The notes under the pieces are model-generated. The model had not been told where the DNA came from. It did not search any database and saw only the letters and a list, made by a program, of their open reading frames with translations. A DNA stretch of 20,370 nucleotides, taken from the NCBI RefSeq assembly GCF_000281045.1, contig NW_008246076.1:542253-562622 (forward strand), given 5' to 3'. The first letter of the stretch is position 1. Every line of letters starts with the position of its first letter. The stretch is from Saprolegnia diclina VS20 (taxonomy: Eukaryota; Oomycota; Saprolegniomycetes; Saprolegniales; Saprolegniaceae). Made by a program: the position numbers and the translations under genes. Below are positions 9,415-17,806 of the stretch, in pieces.

Positions 9415-10281
9415 TTATGACTTTTCAAAGTACGTTCCGAGAAAGGCGAGCACGACCGTGATCGCAGCGCCAAAGCGCACCGCTACGCGAGGTCTATACA
9501 TGTCGATGTATGGAGAGAGGGTACCGTATTGGAAGATGCGGCGCTCGAGCGTCTCGTTGGCGAGCGTGAGTTTGTTGAGAATCGTGTCGCTTTGTTGCTT
9601 GTGCAGCATAAACTTCTTCTCGACCTGCATGATCTCGGCGAGCACCTTGTCAAAGTCCGCCTTCTCGATGATGCGGATTTCCTGCTTGAGGTTGTTAAAG
9701 TCGCGGTCTAAAATCTCCTTCATGTGGCGCTGCGCAATGTCTACCGTGCCATCCTGTCGCCTCTTCCTTGCATCCAGAAAGCATATCCTACCAAACTTGA
9801 GCGTCGTGTTGAAGACCCGCTCCGAGAGCTCCGACTTGAGCGTCAAGTGATCGGCTTTGGTCGCGAGCTAGTCCACGCGCCATTTACATTGTTGCAACGA
9901 TGCAGTCGTCGATTTACCCCAGTCTGCTGCATCTCGAGGCTCTCGGCCATCGTGCTCTTGAACGCATCGAGGACGGCCTCCGCCTGCTCCGCCGAGAAGC
10001 CTAGCCCATGCATATGAGTGCTACGTATGGCAGCATATCGCCGCGCACCTTGGTACTGCAGCTGCGTCACATACTTGTGCGTACGACCGGTGTCAAGGAG
10101 CCTGCACGAGGATGGGATCATGGCAGGCAGGCGTAGGATAGACGCGAAAAGGATATGAATCGAATGGGTAGACAGGCGGCTCTTCGATGGGCGCAGCGCT
10201 TGTCGTCGTCTGCGTGGCGGCGCGGGCGTACCGAGGCGGGCCACGCGCGAGGCGCCGCAGCAGCATGCTCCTGCCCATCAT
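9415..10281 (-). CDS. MCUR1/CCDC90 (DUF1640) family mitochondrial inner-membrane coiled-coil protein, copy B
   Basis: Exons on the minus strand: 10281-10144, 10073-10049 (25-nt microexon), 10000-9918, 9867-9792 and 9740-9415, giving about 215 aa. The 83- and 76-nt exons have the same lengths and phases as in copy A. Visible motifs: presequence-like MMGRSMLLRRLARG, then EEPPVYPFDS, QGFSAEQAEAVLDAF, ATKADHLTLKSELSERV, a long coiled coil, and a C-terminal hydrophobic segment RFGAAITVVLAFLGTY. It fits the canonical family (GFSxEQAE) better than copy A, and probably acts in the mitochondrial inner membrane. The 5' end is the uncertain part: an alternative start at 10121 without the 70-nt first intron also reads in phase. 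The 51-nt intron 9791-9741 has no in-frame stop, so its retention would add 17 residues. Confidence 0.75.
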
Positions 10282-10846
10282 GCGATCCACGCCAAAATAA
10301 AAATCCCATTCGACTCGATTCTCCAAATTTAATCGTCTGCGATTAATGTTGCTACAACCACGACAGCGGACGCTCACGAAAACCATTTTAATTCTCACGC
10401 ATTTGCTTTTATACTGTTCCAGGAGCATCCCAATCAAAAGACTAGAAACACCGTCCTTACGCGTTCACTGGCCTCTTTCCAAGCATATTCGATGGTCGCT
10501 CCCCACATCGTTGTACGCAACCACCTTAGTATGGCCTGTGCCACCTTCTTTCCAAGCGTCCTATCGTGTCAACAAGGCGTGTTCGATATGCTGTCCATGT
10601 ACATATGCGACGCAATGCAGCGAGTTGCGTGCATTTACCTGCAGCAATTGCCATACCTGGCGTCGACATGCAATCTCACAGGATACCCATCGAGTCTGAG
10701 AGGATTGGTCGCTCTTAACGAGGGTCCGGATGATGGCCTTTGATACAAGAACCCATACAAACTTCAAATGAAGTGGAGGTGCCAAGCGCACTTAGGCGAG
10801 ACATAATCGCTGGTTGGCGCTGGAGGGATAGGTCTTGAGCCGATTT
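10282..10846. other. Divergent intergenic region between MCUR1-like copy B and RPL18
   Basis: This stretch is lower in GC than the flanking genes. It should hold the copy B promoter on the minus strand; a TATAAAAG-like string lies at about 10410-10418 on that strand, rather far from the start. A plus-strand ATG-initiated frame at 10492-10743 (83 codons) has no recognisable features, and I do not call it a gene. Confidence 0.4.
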
Positions 10847-10847
10847 C

Positions 10848-10903
10848 ATTGGTCAGCGTTCATTCTTGGCCCGCAACCGGTACGCTGCCGCTTTCATTTT
10901 CAG
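10848..10903 (+). promoter_or_regulatory. RPL18 promoter: CCAAT box and initiator-like element
   Basis: ATTGG at 10848-10852 (CATTGGTC) is a reverse CCAAT box 84 bp before the RPL18 ATG. GCTTTCATTTTCAG at 10890-10903 resembles the oomycete initiator, whose core is a TCATT followed by a CA/TTT-rich stretch. It would leave a 5' leader of roughly 35-45 nt. Both positions fit a short oomycete promoter; no TATA box is evident. Confidence 0.45.
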
Positions 10904-10935
10904 TCTCCGTTTAACTAGCAGAAAACACTACTAAG

Positions 10936-11742
10936 ATGGTATGAACATGCTGCTACCGATGAAGATGATGACGATGCTGATGCTGCATGTGCTTTAGGGT
11001 AAGGATATCATTGCTGGTGGCAAGAGTACGGGCCGCAAGTCCCGCACGGCCCCCAAGTCCGAGAACGTCTACCTCAACCTTCTCGTCCGCGTACGTCCAC
11101 CATTGCGCCTCCTGCAATGGCCCTCCTGTCGCGATCCACCGCGCCGCCATGGCATCATGCAGCTCACAGGCTACAGGCGGCCATGGCGCCGGCGGATCGC
11201 GGCAACGGCCACGCAGCCCATTGTGCGACACAGGCGCTGATGCCATCACTGATGTTTAGCTCTACCGCTTCTTGGCCCGCCGTACGGACGCCAAGTTCAA
11301 CGAGGTCGTCTTGAAGCGCCTGTATATGAGCCGCACGAACCAGCCGCCGATGTCGATTGCCCGTGTCGCTCGCTACATGAAGAACAAGGAGGACAAGATC
11401 GCCGTTGTCGTTGGCACGATCACGGACGACATCCGCCTCTTCGACGTCCCGAAGCTCACGATCGCCGCCCTCGGCTTCACGGAGGGTGCCCGCGCCCGCG
11501 TCCTCGCCGCCGGTGGTGAAATCCTCACCTTCGACCAGCTCGCGCTCCGCGCGCCCAAGGGTGCCAACACGGTGCTCCTCCGCGGCCGCAAGACGGCCCG
11601 TGAGGTCTACCGCCACTTCGGCCACGCCTCGACGCTCGACTCGGTGCACACGCACGACCACGTCAAGCCGTACGTGCGCTCGAAGGGTCGCAAGTTCGAA
11701 AAGGCCCGTGGTCGCCGAAAGAGCCGTGGCTTCAAGGTCTAA
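10936..11742 (+). CDS. RPL18: 60S ribosomal protein L18 (eL18)
   Basis: Exons 10936-10938, 10998-11090 and 11260-11742 give 192 aa, close to the usual length of about 188. The first coding exon is just the ATG, so the protein starts [11 protein letters not shown]. Conserved eL18 features follow: [55 protein letters not shown] and the basic C-terminus [11 protein letters not shown]. The protein is a structural component of the large cytoplasmic ribosomal subunit. The split right after the start codon is common in ribosomal protein genes. Intron 1 is 59 nt with GAT repeats; intron 2 (11091-11259, 169 nt) is the longest intron in the window and holds a large hairpin. Codon use in exon 3 is strongly C-ending, fitting high expression. 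Confidence 0.97.
11131..11200 (+). other. Long imperfect hairpin inside RPL18 intron 2
   Basis: Within the 169-nt intron, GCGATCC (11131-11137) pairs with GGATCGC (11194-11200), and GCCATGGC at 11146-11153 pairs with GCCATGGC at 11180-11187; further G-C pairs lie between the two blocks. The apical loop is about 26 nt. A second small stem sits just upstream: CCATTGC (11100-11106) with GCAATGG (11114-11120). No convincing C/D or H/ACA snoRNA boxes were found. Candidate roles are intron-encoded structured RNA, an RNase III target, or a splicing control element. Confidence 0.5.
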
Positions 11743-12219
11743 GCTACCTAGTTGCCTGTACGGAGATGCTACCCCTGCTGTGTTGGTCACTTATCTTGCT
11801 GTAATTGCCAATACAAAAACGAGACGCTTGGAGACTAAGCTGTTATCTATGAGAGATACCTGTTTCCCCCAAATTCCCTTCTCTTCTCCCCATCGCCCTT
11901 GTCTTCTCTCGTTCGCTGGAGCAGGAATGCCATCATCATGCAACGTGGTGGACCATGTAGAAAGGTCACAGAAGCTGCGACGAGGCAACTGGCTGGGTGG
12001 TCACCAAAGTCCATCATTACTCTTCCTGCAGCGGACCAGTGGCAGTGACACACGTCGAGATACGTCGCTGGTGCAACGACGAGAAGGCCATCTTCCGCAA
12101 ACTGCAGAAAGGTCGCTCTGCGCTGCACACCAGTCGCCAAGCGATGGCTCAGACCTTCGAAGGTGCAGACTCCTTGTCTTCAGATCAATGGGACAACACT
12201 ATTTGGTTAACGAGCGCGA
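11743..12219. other. Convergent spacer between RPL18 and SIN1 with a weak coding relic
   Basis: Both flanking genes end here. Plus-strand frames give short protein-like pieces: one from ATG at 11938 containing RKVTEAATRQLAGW, and an overlapping one to 12236 containing VEIRRWCNDEKAIFRKLQKG. The frame changes between them and neither starts or ends cleanly. It may be the remnant of a DNA-binding or transposase-like protein, but no family can be named. The 3' UTR of RPL18 should occupy the first part. Confidence 0.3.
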
Positions 12220-14239
12220 TTACTTGCGCTTGTTGATGTCGCGGATGTACATGAGCTTGGCGACGATTTCGGCTACACGACAAATAAGACAATAAGACAA
12301 TAAGAAGACGACATGGATGCTTACCGCACTCGTACGCCGACTCGGCCGAGTAGTCGATCGTCTCCTCTTCGGGCTGGCTGAAGTGGATCTGAAAGTCGCA
12401 CGGGTCGGTGAGGAAGCGCAGCCACGTGATGCTCGAGATCGGACGCTCCGACTAGTATCAATCCATCAACCTCATAATATGCCAAGATGAGACAATATTT
12501 GTCTTCCTACCACTTTGATGTTGGTGCGCGAGATCATTGCGCGCTCGCCGACCTTTTTGTTGTACACTTTGTGCAAGTCGACGCCAAACATGCGGTGCTG
12601 GCGCTTGCGAAACTTGTTGGTTTTCATCACCTTCCACTCCTTGTACATGGCGGCCTTGACGTCGTTGTACATGAACGTCGACGGGTCCGGGCGCACGTTC
12701 TTGAGCGCTTCCGCGGGGTTCTCATCGACCTCTGCCGTGCTATCAGCGCCTCTAAGATCGTAGAGTGCGCACCGGTGGCGTCCGACGTCGGGGCGACGTG
12801 CGCAGAGACTTTTGGGGCGTCGGCGTACACCTCTTTCCACGAGCATCAGCAGATGGAACGAGAGCGCAACGTACTGCGCGCGAGCGTGACCTCTTGGAGC
12901 CCGAGCGGCTTGAGCGGTCGGTCGAGGTCGATTTCGTCCGAGACAAGGTCGAGCCGGACCTTCTCGGCGTCGTTGACTTTGAGGACGTACTCGTCGAGGA
13001 CGGGAAGGCGGTGGCGCCTCGCAAGCACAGGCAGCAAGTCCTTCCCGCACATGCCGTCTTTGAGTGCGACGACCGTGTAATTGTCGTTGGGCCTACATCA
13101 ACTCAAACTCAATATGCTTGTCGTCGATTTGAGAAGAAACATGAAGATTTTGAGAATCGCCTTGTCGCTCGCGCCGCCAAACCGCCGGTGGATCGAGAGC
13201 GAGTTGTCTTGCGAGCTGATTTGGAGACCGCTCGTCGAGCCTTGCCGGTACGTATCTACATCGCGTGTCATCAATCCGACTTGCAAAATGGATCGATTTT
13301 TGGATAGTTGGATAGTTAGATAGATGGTACCGGGGCTGTGCTCGTTGGGCGGACACGCGTCGGGGCGTTCGCAGAGGCAAAACTCGTGGTCGCCATTGTC
13401 GCCAAAGTTTTTGATCTTGCGGGATCGGTCGAGCGCCGGGCAGTCTTCGTCCGGGTACCCGTCCATGTCGTGCAAGCGCAGGTCGTAGCACTCGGGGTGG
13501 CCGTAGTAGAGCGGCGGCTGCCGCGCCTCCTTGCGGTGCGAGCTCAAAATGGCCTGGATCGACTCTTCGACGGTCGAGATTTCATAGAGCTGCATGCGCG
13601 TTAGACACGAGGCGACCAAGCCCATGTACCTCAAGGTTCATCTCTTGGCGGTTCGGAAGGTAGATCTTGAGGTAGAGCACGGGCGAGTCGATTGCAGCCT
13701 TGGTGCCGGCGAGGCCCATTGGCATACCCGAGCTACCCTTGAGGGCGGCGTCCAGCGCCGTCGTCGCCGCCGATGGAAGCGACTCGACGGGCTCGCGCTC
13801 AAACATAAACGACTCCTACAGCTCCATGCTGACGAGTGCACCGAGGTAGAGACAAGCGGACCTCGTCGCTGTCGTCGTCCGAGTCGCCCCGCTTGCTCTT
13901 CTTCTTGTCAAAGACCACGACGCGCGGCTTCCCTGGCGGGTTGTTGCCGCCGTTCGCCGGGCGCTTCTCGGAGACCGTAGGCTTGAGCTTGGGCGGGTGT
14001 GGCGGCGGCGATGACTGCGGCGCGGCGCCGTTGGTCGAGGTCGGCGTCGGCAGCGCGGCTTGGATCGACTGCCGCTCCATCCATGACGAGCGCATCTCAA
14101 AGGAAGCGACCTTGGGCGACGAGTTGAAGATGCGATCGACCTCCGAGTCTTGCCGGTCGTGGAAGCGCGGGCTGTTGCATGCGTTCAAGCGCAGGAGGCT
14201 GATGAGGCCGCGTAGCTCGCTCACCTCGGACAGCTGCAT
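12220..14239 (-). CDS. SIN1: SIN1/AVO1/RIP3-type TORC2 subunit (CRIM, Ras-binding and PH domains)
   Basis: Exons on the minus strand: 14239-13862, 13815-13630, 13589-13331, 13255-13141, 13092-12875, 12832-12773, 12731-12511, 12451-12325 and 12272-12220. All phases agree, giving 538 aa. Residues 1 to about 130 are Pro/Ser-rich and end in basic then acidic runs (KKKSKRGDSDDDSDE). The CRIM domain is at about 172-264, with LYLKIYLPNRQ, YPDEDCPALDRSRKI and DHEFCLCE. An RBD-like ubiquitin fold is at about 305-385, with AILKIFMPNDNYTVVALKDG and DEYVLKV. The C-terminal PH domain has MYKEWKVMKTNKF, KVYNKK and AYECAEIVAKLMYIR. SIN1 scaffolds TORC2 and recruits AGC-kinase substrates and membranes. Weak points: intron 4 uses GTTTCT as donor, intron 5 ends AAG, and intron 3 has an alternative acceptor at 13280 that adds eight residues. 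Confidence 0.88.
12283..12306. repeat. 8-bp tandem repeat in the last SIN1 intron
   Basis: AATAAGAC (12283-12290, 12291-12298) and AATAAGAA (12299-12306) form three units of eight within the 52-nt intron 12324-12273. On the transcribed strand this is a pyrimidine-rich tract (GTCTTATT), so the repeat supplies the polypyrimidine stretch before the 3' splice site. Confidence 0.7.
13300..13323. repeat. 8-bp tandem repeat in SIN1 intron 3
   Basis: TTGGATAG (13300-13307, 13308-13315) and TTAGATAG (13316-13323) are three units of eight within the 75-nt intron 13330-13256. The array covers a third of the intron and explains much of why it is longer than its neighbours. On the transcribed strand it gives repeated CTATCCAA/CTATCTAA, which resemble branch-site sequences. 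Confidence 0.7.
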
Positions 14240-14589
14240 GATGGCGTAATGCCCGGTCAATGTCCGCTTTTCAAAAACGGATTTCGGACATGTCCTAATT
14301 CGAGCACCCGACGTGTCCAGTGTGATACAAATGGGATTTCCACAGCACCACCTTTTGTGATTTCAACACCACGGGCCACGAGCTCAAATAGCCTTTGGAC
14401 ACGAGTGCGGGCTCCAATGGACGCATTCCTACTCTTGTGTACACGTACTACCGTGTGGTGGATACACACTGGACGAGTTCATTTTGACGAGCGATGCCAG
14501 TGTCCTAGCGTGCTGCCAATGTATATTCCGTAGAGGCGTCCGTGTGACGACCCCCTTTTCGGAATCAATGCGGCCTGCCTATTTTCAGC
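14240..14589. repeat. Divergent SIN1/HAD promoter region with inverted repeats
   Basis: This 350-bp gap must hold promoters for SIN1 (-) and the HAD gene (+). It contains a 10-bp palindrome GGACATGTCC (14286-14295), a stem ATGTCCG (14260-14266) with CGGACAT (14285-14291), and inverted arms GTCCAGTGTG (14315-14324) and CACACTGGAC (14465-14474). CCAAT at 14516-14520 and a TTCATTTTG initiator-like string at about 14478-14486 may serve the HAD gene. A 70-codon minus-strand frame (14469-14257) has no recognised family. The arms could be the ends of a small degraded MITE-like element of about 160 bp; no target-site duplication was seen. Confidence 0.35.
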
Positions 14590-15499
14590 ATGATGCACCG
14601 GATGGCCGCGCGGTCCATGGGAAGCCGCGCGATGCGACGGCCGTGGCTGCTCTGCGCTGACTTTGACGACACCATCAGCGCCAAGGACACGATCCAAGAC
14701 CTCGCGCTTCTGGCATGCGCGGCGCGCGGCGCATCTTCGGCGACGTGGTCCCAGCTCTGCCAGCAGTACATGGATGAGTACATGCCTGCGATGGCCTCGA
14801 TCCCGCATACGTCGCCGCCCGTGGCCTACGATCCTATTGGCTTGGCGAACTTCTTGCGAACGTTTAGCGCCGTGGACAAGGCGTCGATCGACCGCGTGGT
14901 GGCGAGCAGCGTCTTGGCCGGTCTCTCGCGAGATGTGATTGCCGACGGCGCCACGTCTCTCGTGACGCTCAAGCCCGACGCCGCCTCGGTTCTCTCGCAG
15001 CTGTCTATGCCGCTTGCGCTAATCTCGAGCAACTGGTCACGCGACTGGCTGGCTGCGTCCATGCATGGCATTGCTGTCGACGCTGTTTACGCCAATGGTA
15101 GCATCATTCGACTCCTCCCTTGGCGATTCACCGATGGTAGACTTGGTGTTTGATGATGGCGTCTCCACCGGCGACCTCGCTTTGTGCATGCAGTCGCCGT
15201 TTGAGAAGGCGCAATGCGTGACCAAGTTGCAAGACCACGCGAGCATTATCTATGTTGGCGACGGTGTCAATGACCTCCTCGCCCTGCTTACAGCCGACGT
15301 CGGCATCGTCTTTGGCAACCCGACGGCATCGGCGTCCCGCGTCGCGCGGCATTTTGGCGTGCGCCTCGTCGATCTCGTGGACGAAAACACAGTGTCTGTC
15401 GCAGCGCTGGCTACGCGTGCGGCGACCTCCAAAGTAGAGAACGCGCCGTTGCTCTTCCGCGCACCGTCGTGGCACGTTCTGGGCCCATTTCTGTGCTAA
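14590..15499 (+). CDS. HAD-superfamily phosphatase, like the thiamin-monophosphate phosphatase (HAD) domain of TH2
   Basis: Exons 14590-15097 and 15141-15499 give 288 aa; the intron is 43 nt in phase 1. HAD motif I is DFDDT at residues 24-28 (nucleophile D24, acid D26). It is followed by a helical cap typical of the phosphoserine-phosphatase-like subclass. Motif II is in ALISSNWS (about 143-150), and motifs III/IV include the K in SPFEKAQ and GDGVND at 209-214. The stretch IIYVGDGVNDLLALLTADVG and the later HFGVRLVDL resemble the HAD half of plant TH2, which dephosphorylates thiamin monophosphate. A generic PSP-like phosphatase is the alternative. No TENA domain is attached, unlike plant TH2. 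The N-terminus before motif I is Arg/Met-rich (MMHRMAARSMGSRAMRR) and could be a mitochondrial presequence. Confidence 0.75.
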
Positions 15500-15609
15500 G
15501 ACAGTTAGAACATAGAGGATCACTTCCAGTAGGTTGGCGTCTGTAGTGCTGAGCAGCTTTCACGTCCCTACTGATGTCCGTAGTGCGACAGCAAAACCAA
15601 ATCCTGGCG

Positions 15610-15691
15610 ATTGGTGATAGGTGGTGCTGTAGAAAGGCAATGTGATCTCGACATTTGATTGGTGGAATATTTGATACCGGCGTCTGATTGG
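15610..15691 (+). promoter_or_regulatory. Three ATTGG (CCAAT) boxes before the first membrane-family gene
   Basis: GATTGGT occurs three times, with ATTGG at 15610-15614, 15658-15662 and 15687-15691. The last ends only 5 bp before the first ATG at 15697. This makes translation from the in-frame ATG at 15718 more likely if the third box is a true promoter element. The rest of 15500-15696 shows no gene. Confidence 0.45.
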
Positions 15692-15696
15692 TCGAA

Positions 15697-17438
15697 ATGG
15701 ATCTATATTCGGCCCCGATGGTCAAGGTCGTGGCCGTCACGCGCGGACCAACGCGGGTGGCGCCACGGCACGACGCCCCCTTCGCCGTACGCCGCGATTA
15801 CTCGGGCGTTGCAATACACGGCTTGCTCCTTCTCAACCTCCTCGCAATGGTAAAAGCACTCTGTCAAACGAGGTCTTATATTTCTAGCCCATGAAGGCGT
15901 ACGTTTCGGAGGCTTTTCCGTGGGCCCCGGTCGCCGATGCGCCACCGTCGTTTCCCAACTATAGCGCTTTCAATACATCGACGCTGGCACTTGACATGGC
16001 CTTGTACACGCCAGCGACGTCGCTCCCAGAAGGCGCCACGTACGTGATCGATGCAAAAAGGAACACGCATGTGTTTCGCCACGTCATTCACCGCAGCACA
16101 CCGCTGCGCTCGCTGGCCGAATGCGACGACACGTTTCTTGTCGGAATTCCTGGCATGTTCTTCGCGGGCCCCGTGATCCACAAGTTGCTCTGCGACTGCG
16201 CGATGGCGCCCAACATGACGGCGTTGCACGGCCGCGGGTCGTGCCTCTACCTCACCATGACGTCGTTGATGCACGGCCACGTATGCGTCTGGATCGTCGC
16301 CGATGCGCCCAACGAATCGATTGTCTTCTACGCCTACACACCGCGGGTCTTGCCATCGGCGTTTCTTTGGTTCAAATTTGCCTACCTTCTGCCTGTTCCT
16401 CTCGTGCTGTGCGCTCCGCCTCGTTCACAAGAGATACCATGTGCACGTAGCGGCGCTCGAGACGCTGCTGCGACGCCACGGCCATCAACGCCAGCGTCTC
16501 TCGCCGCACACGTGGCGCTATACAATCGTGTGGGGCGACCCGTCCGTGCTCGTACTCGCCAACCCGTACATTTGCATCGGGTTTCTCATTGATGCATGGC
16601 TCAGTGCGGACATGGCCGGCCTCGCAGTCCTTCGACTCTATCAAACGAGCGATCGATGGCTGCTTCTGCGCTCTAGTTTGTATCTCTCGCGCGTGGTACA
16701 TCGAGTCGTAGCCAACTCGTCGTGGTGACGTGTATCGAGTAGGTGTGGGCAGCGTACGCGGCCTTGTGCGCGACCAACGCGGCCTTGAAACGCTGGAAGC
16801 GAGAGCACTTGTTTTCGCCATTGGACCCGACCGTCGCCGTGATACTTGTCACGGTGTTTTGCGTCAGCATCTCGTGGCTGAGCCAGAACGTCGGTGTCTT
16901 CTTGAAGACAATGCGCTATCTCTATGAGCTCGCAGGATCGACGGGCGAGTCAACCGATATCTTTGTGGGATGCTCAGCCTTCACGCTCGCCATTCCGCTG
17001 GTACCGCTAGGCCACGGCTTTCTCCGGTCGCTCGCGGCCACGAACTCGGTCGGCCCTTCTTCGTACAGCAGCTTTCGCTACAAAAACTTGAAGAATCGCG
17101 TCTGGAGTCGCATGACGCGCTGCTGGCAGCGCCGACCCGAGCCTCGCGTCGCGCTCGGCGGTACCATGCACGCGCTACGTCCGCGCTTCAAGACATGCGT
17201 GACGATGGACTGGCACGCGACGGACTGCTTTGTCTTGTGCTACTGCAACGACGTCTTGGACACGACGCTCCGCGTTGGGCTCCTCAATGCCCTTGATCGG
17301 CGTGAGTCGGACCCCGAAGGCTCCATCACCACGTCGTGCGCGCCGTCCGAGTATGGTGTTTTCCAGCTGCGCTGCTTACCAATACCGGGCACCCACAGTC
17401 TCTCAGCACCCGCGACGCCGTCGGCCTGGTGTCTGTAG
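15697..17438 (+). CDS. Multi-pass membrane protein of unrecognised family, copy 1 (frame problem)
   Basis: Exons 15697-15849, 15888-16695 and 16743-17438; introns are 38 and 47 nt at the same positions as in copy 2. An N-terminal hydrophobic segment (GLLLLNLLAM) is followed by a loop with conserved Cys (AECDD, LLCDCA, GSCLY, HVCVW) and Asn-glycosylation sites (NMT, NES). Further membrane segments begin at FLWFKFAYLL and at VILVTVFCVSISWL, and a tail carries TDCFVLCYCNDVLDTTLRVGL, ending SAWCL. Exon 2 changes reading frame between about 16390 and 16431. Either a small indel has broken this copy, or an unusual 37-nt intron (16395-16431) restores phase to give about 539 aa. The start could be 15718. 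Function unknown; probably plasma or endomembrane. Confidence 0.7.
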
Positions 17439-17806
17439 CTGTTCTCAGGGTATTGTCTTACTCGTGATGGCAATGACATCAGTATGCACCCGAGACGTGA
17501 TTTTGATTATTTTCTGTAAATATACACTCAGATTGCCCCGAAAGCTTATAGACCTCGAGCAGGACTGGTACCGTATCTCCCCTTGTGCACTTCTTGAGTG
17601 AACTAACTAAAGACGTTATACACCCGCAACTACTCCGTTTGGTGGGACGAGGTTAGGTCGAGACGAGAAGCACAGAGCAACGTCGTTGACTGGTGGCAAT
17701 GTGGCACATTTGAATTTCGAACAAATTACGGTATAGCTGCGCTGCAAATATTAGACTAACCACTTGGTTCTTGCCATATTTCGCCAACGGCTATATTTGA
17801 ACGGCG
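17439..17806. other. Spacer between the two tandem membrane-family genes
   Basis: No gene was seen. The first half is AT-rich (17500-17530), as expected for a 3' UTR. Just before the copy 2 start there is an imperfect direct repeat, ATATTTCGCCAACGG and ATATTTGAACGG, at about 17777-17804, which may belong to the core promoter. No CCAAT triplet like that of copy 1 is present. Confidence 0.4.

Noticed and set aside
10492-10743. 83-codon ATG-initiated plus-strand frame before RPL18
   Set aside because: No family signal, odd composition with many Cys, and no promoter or paralogue support. It lies in a lower-GC intergenic stretch.
10939-10997. Possible C/D snoRNA in RPL18 intron 1 (ATGATGA with CTGA)
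   Set aside because: The boxes are only a few bases apart and come from GAT-type simple repeats, with no room for a guide and no terminal stem.
12765-13307. 180-codon plus-strand frame
   Set aside because: Antisense to SIN1 exons 4-6 and crosses introns that are well supported by domain continuity.
14257-14469. 70-codon minus-strand frame in the SIN1/HAD gap
   Set aside because: It ends just before the SIN1 start in another frame, and I could not relate it to any family. It is noted only as part of the promoter region.
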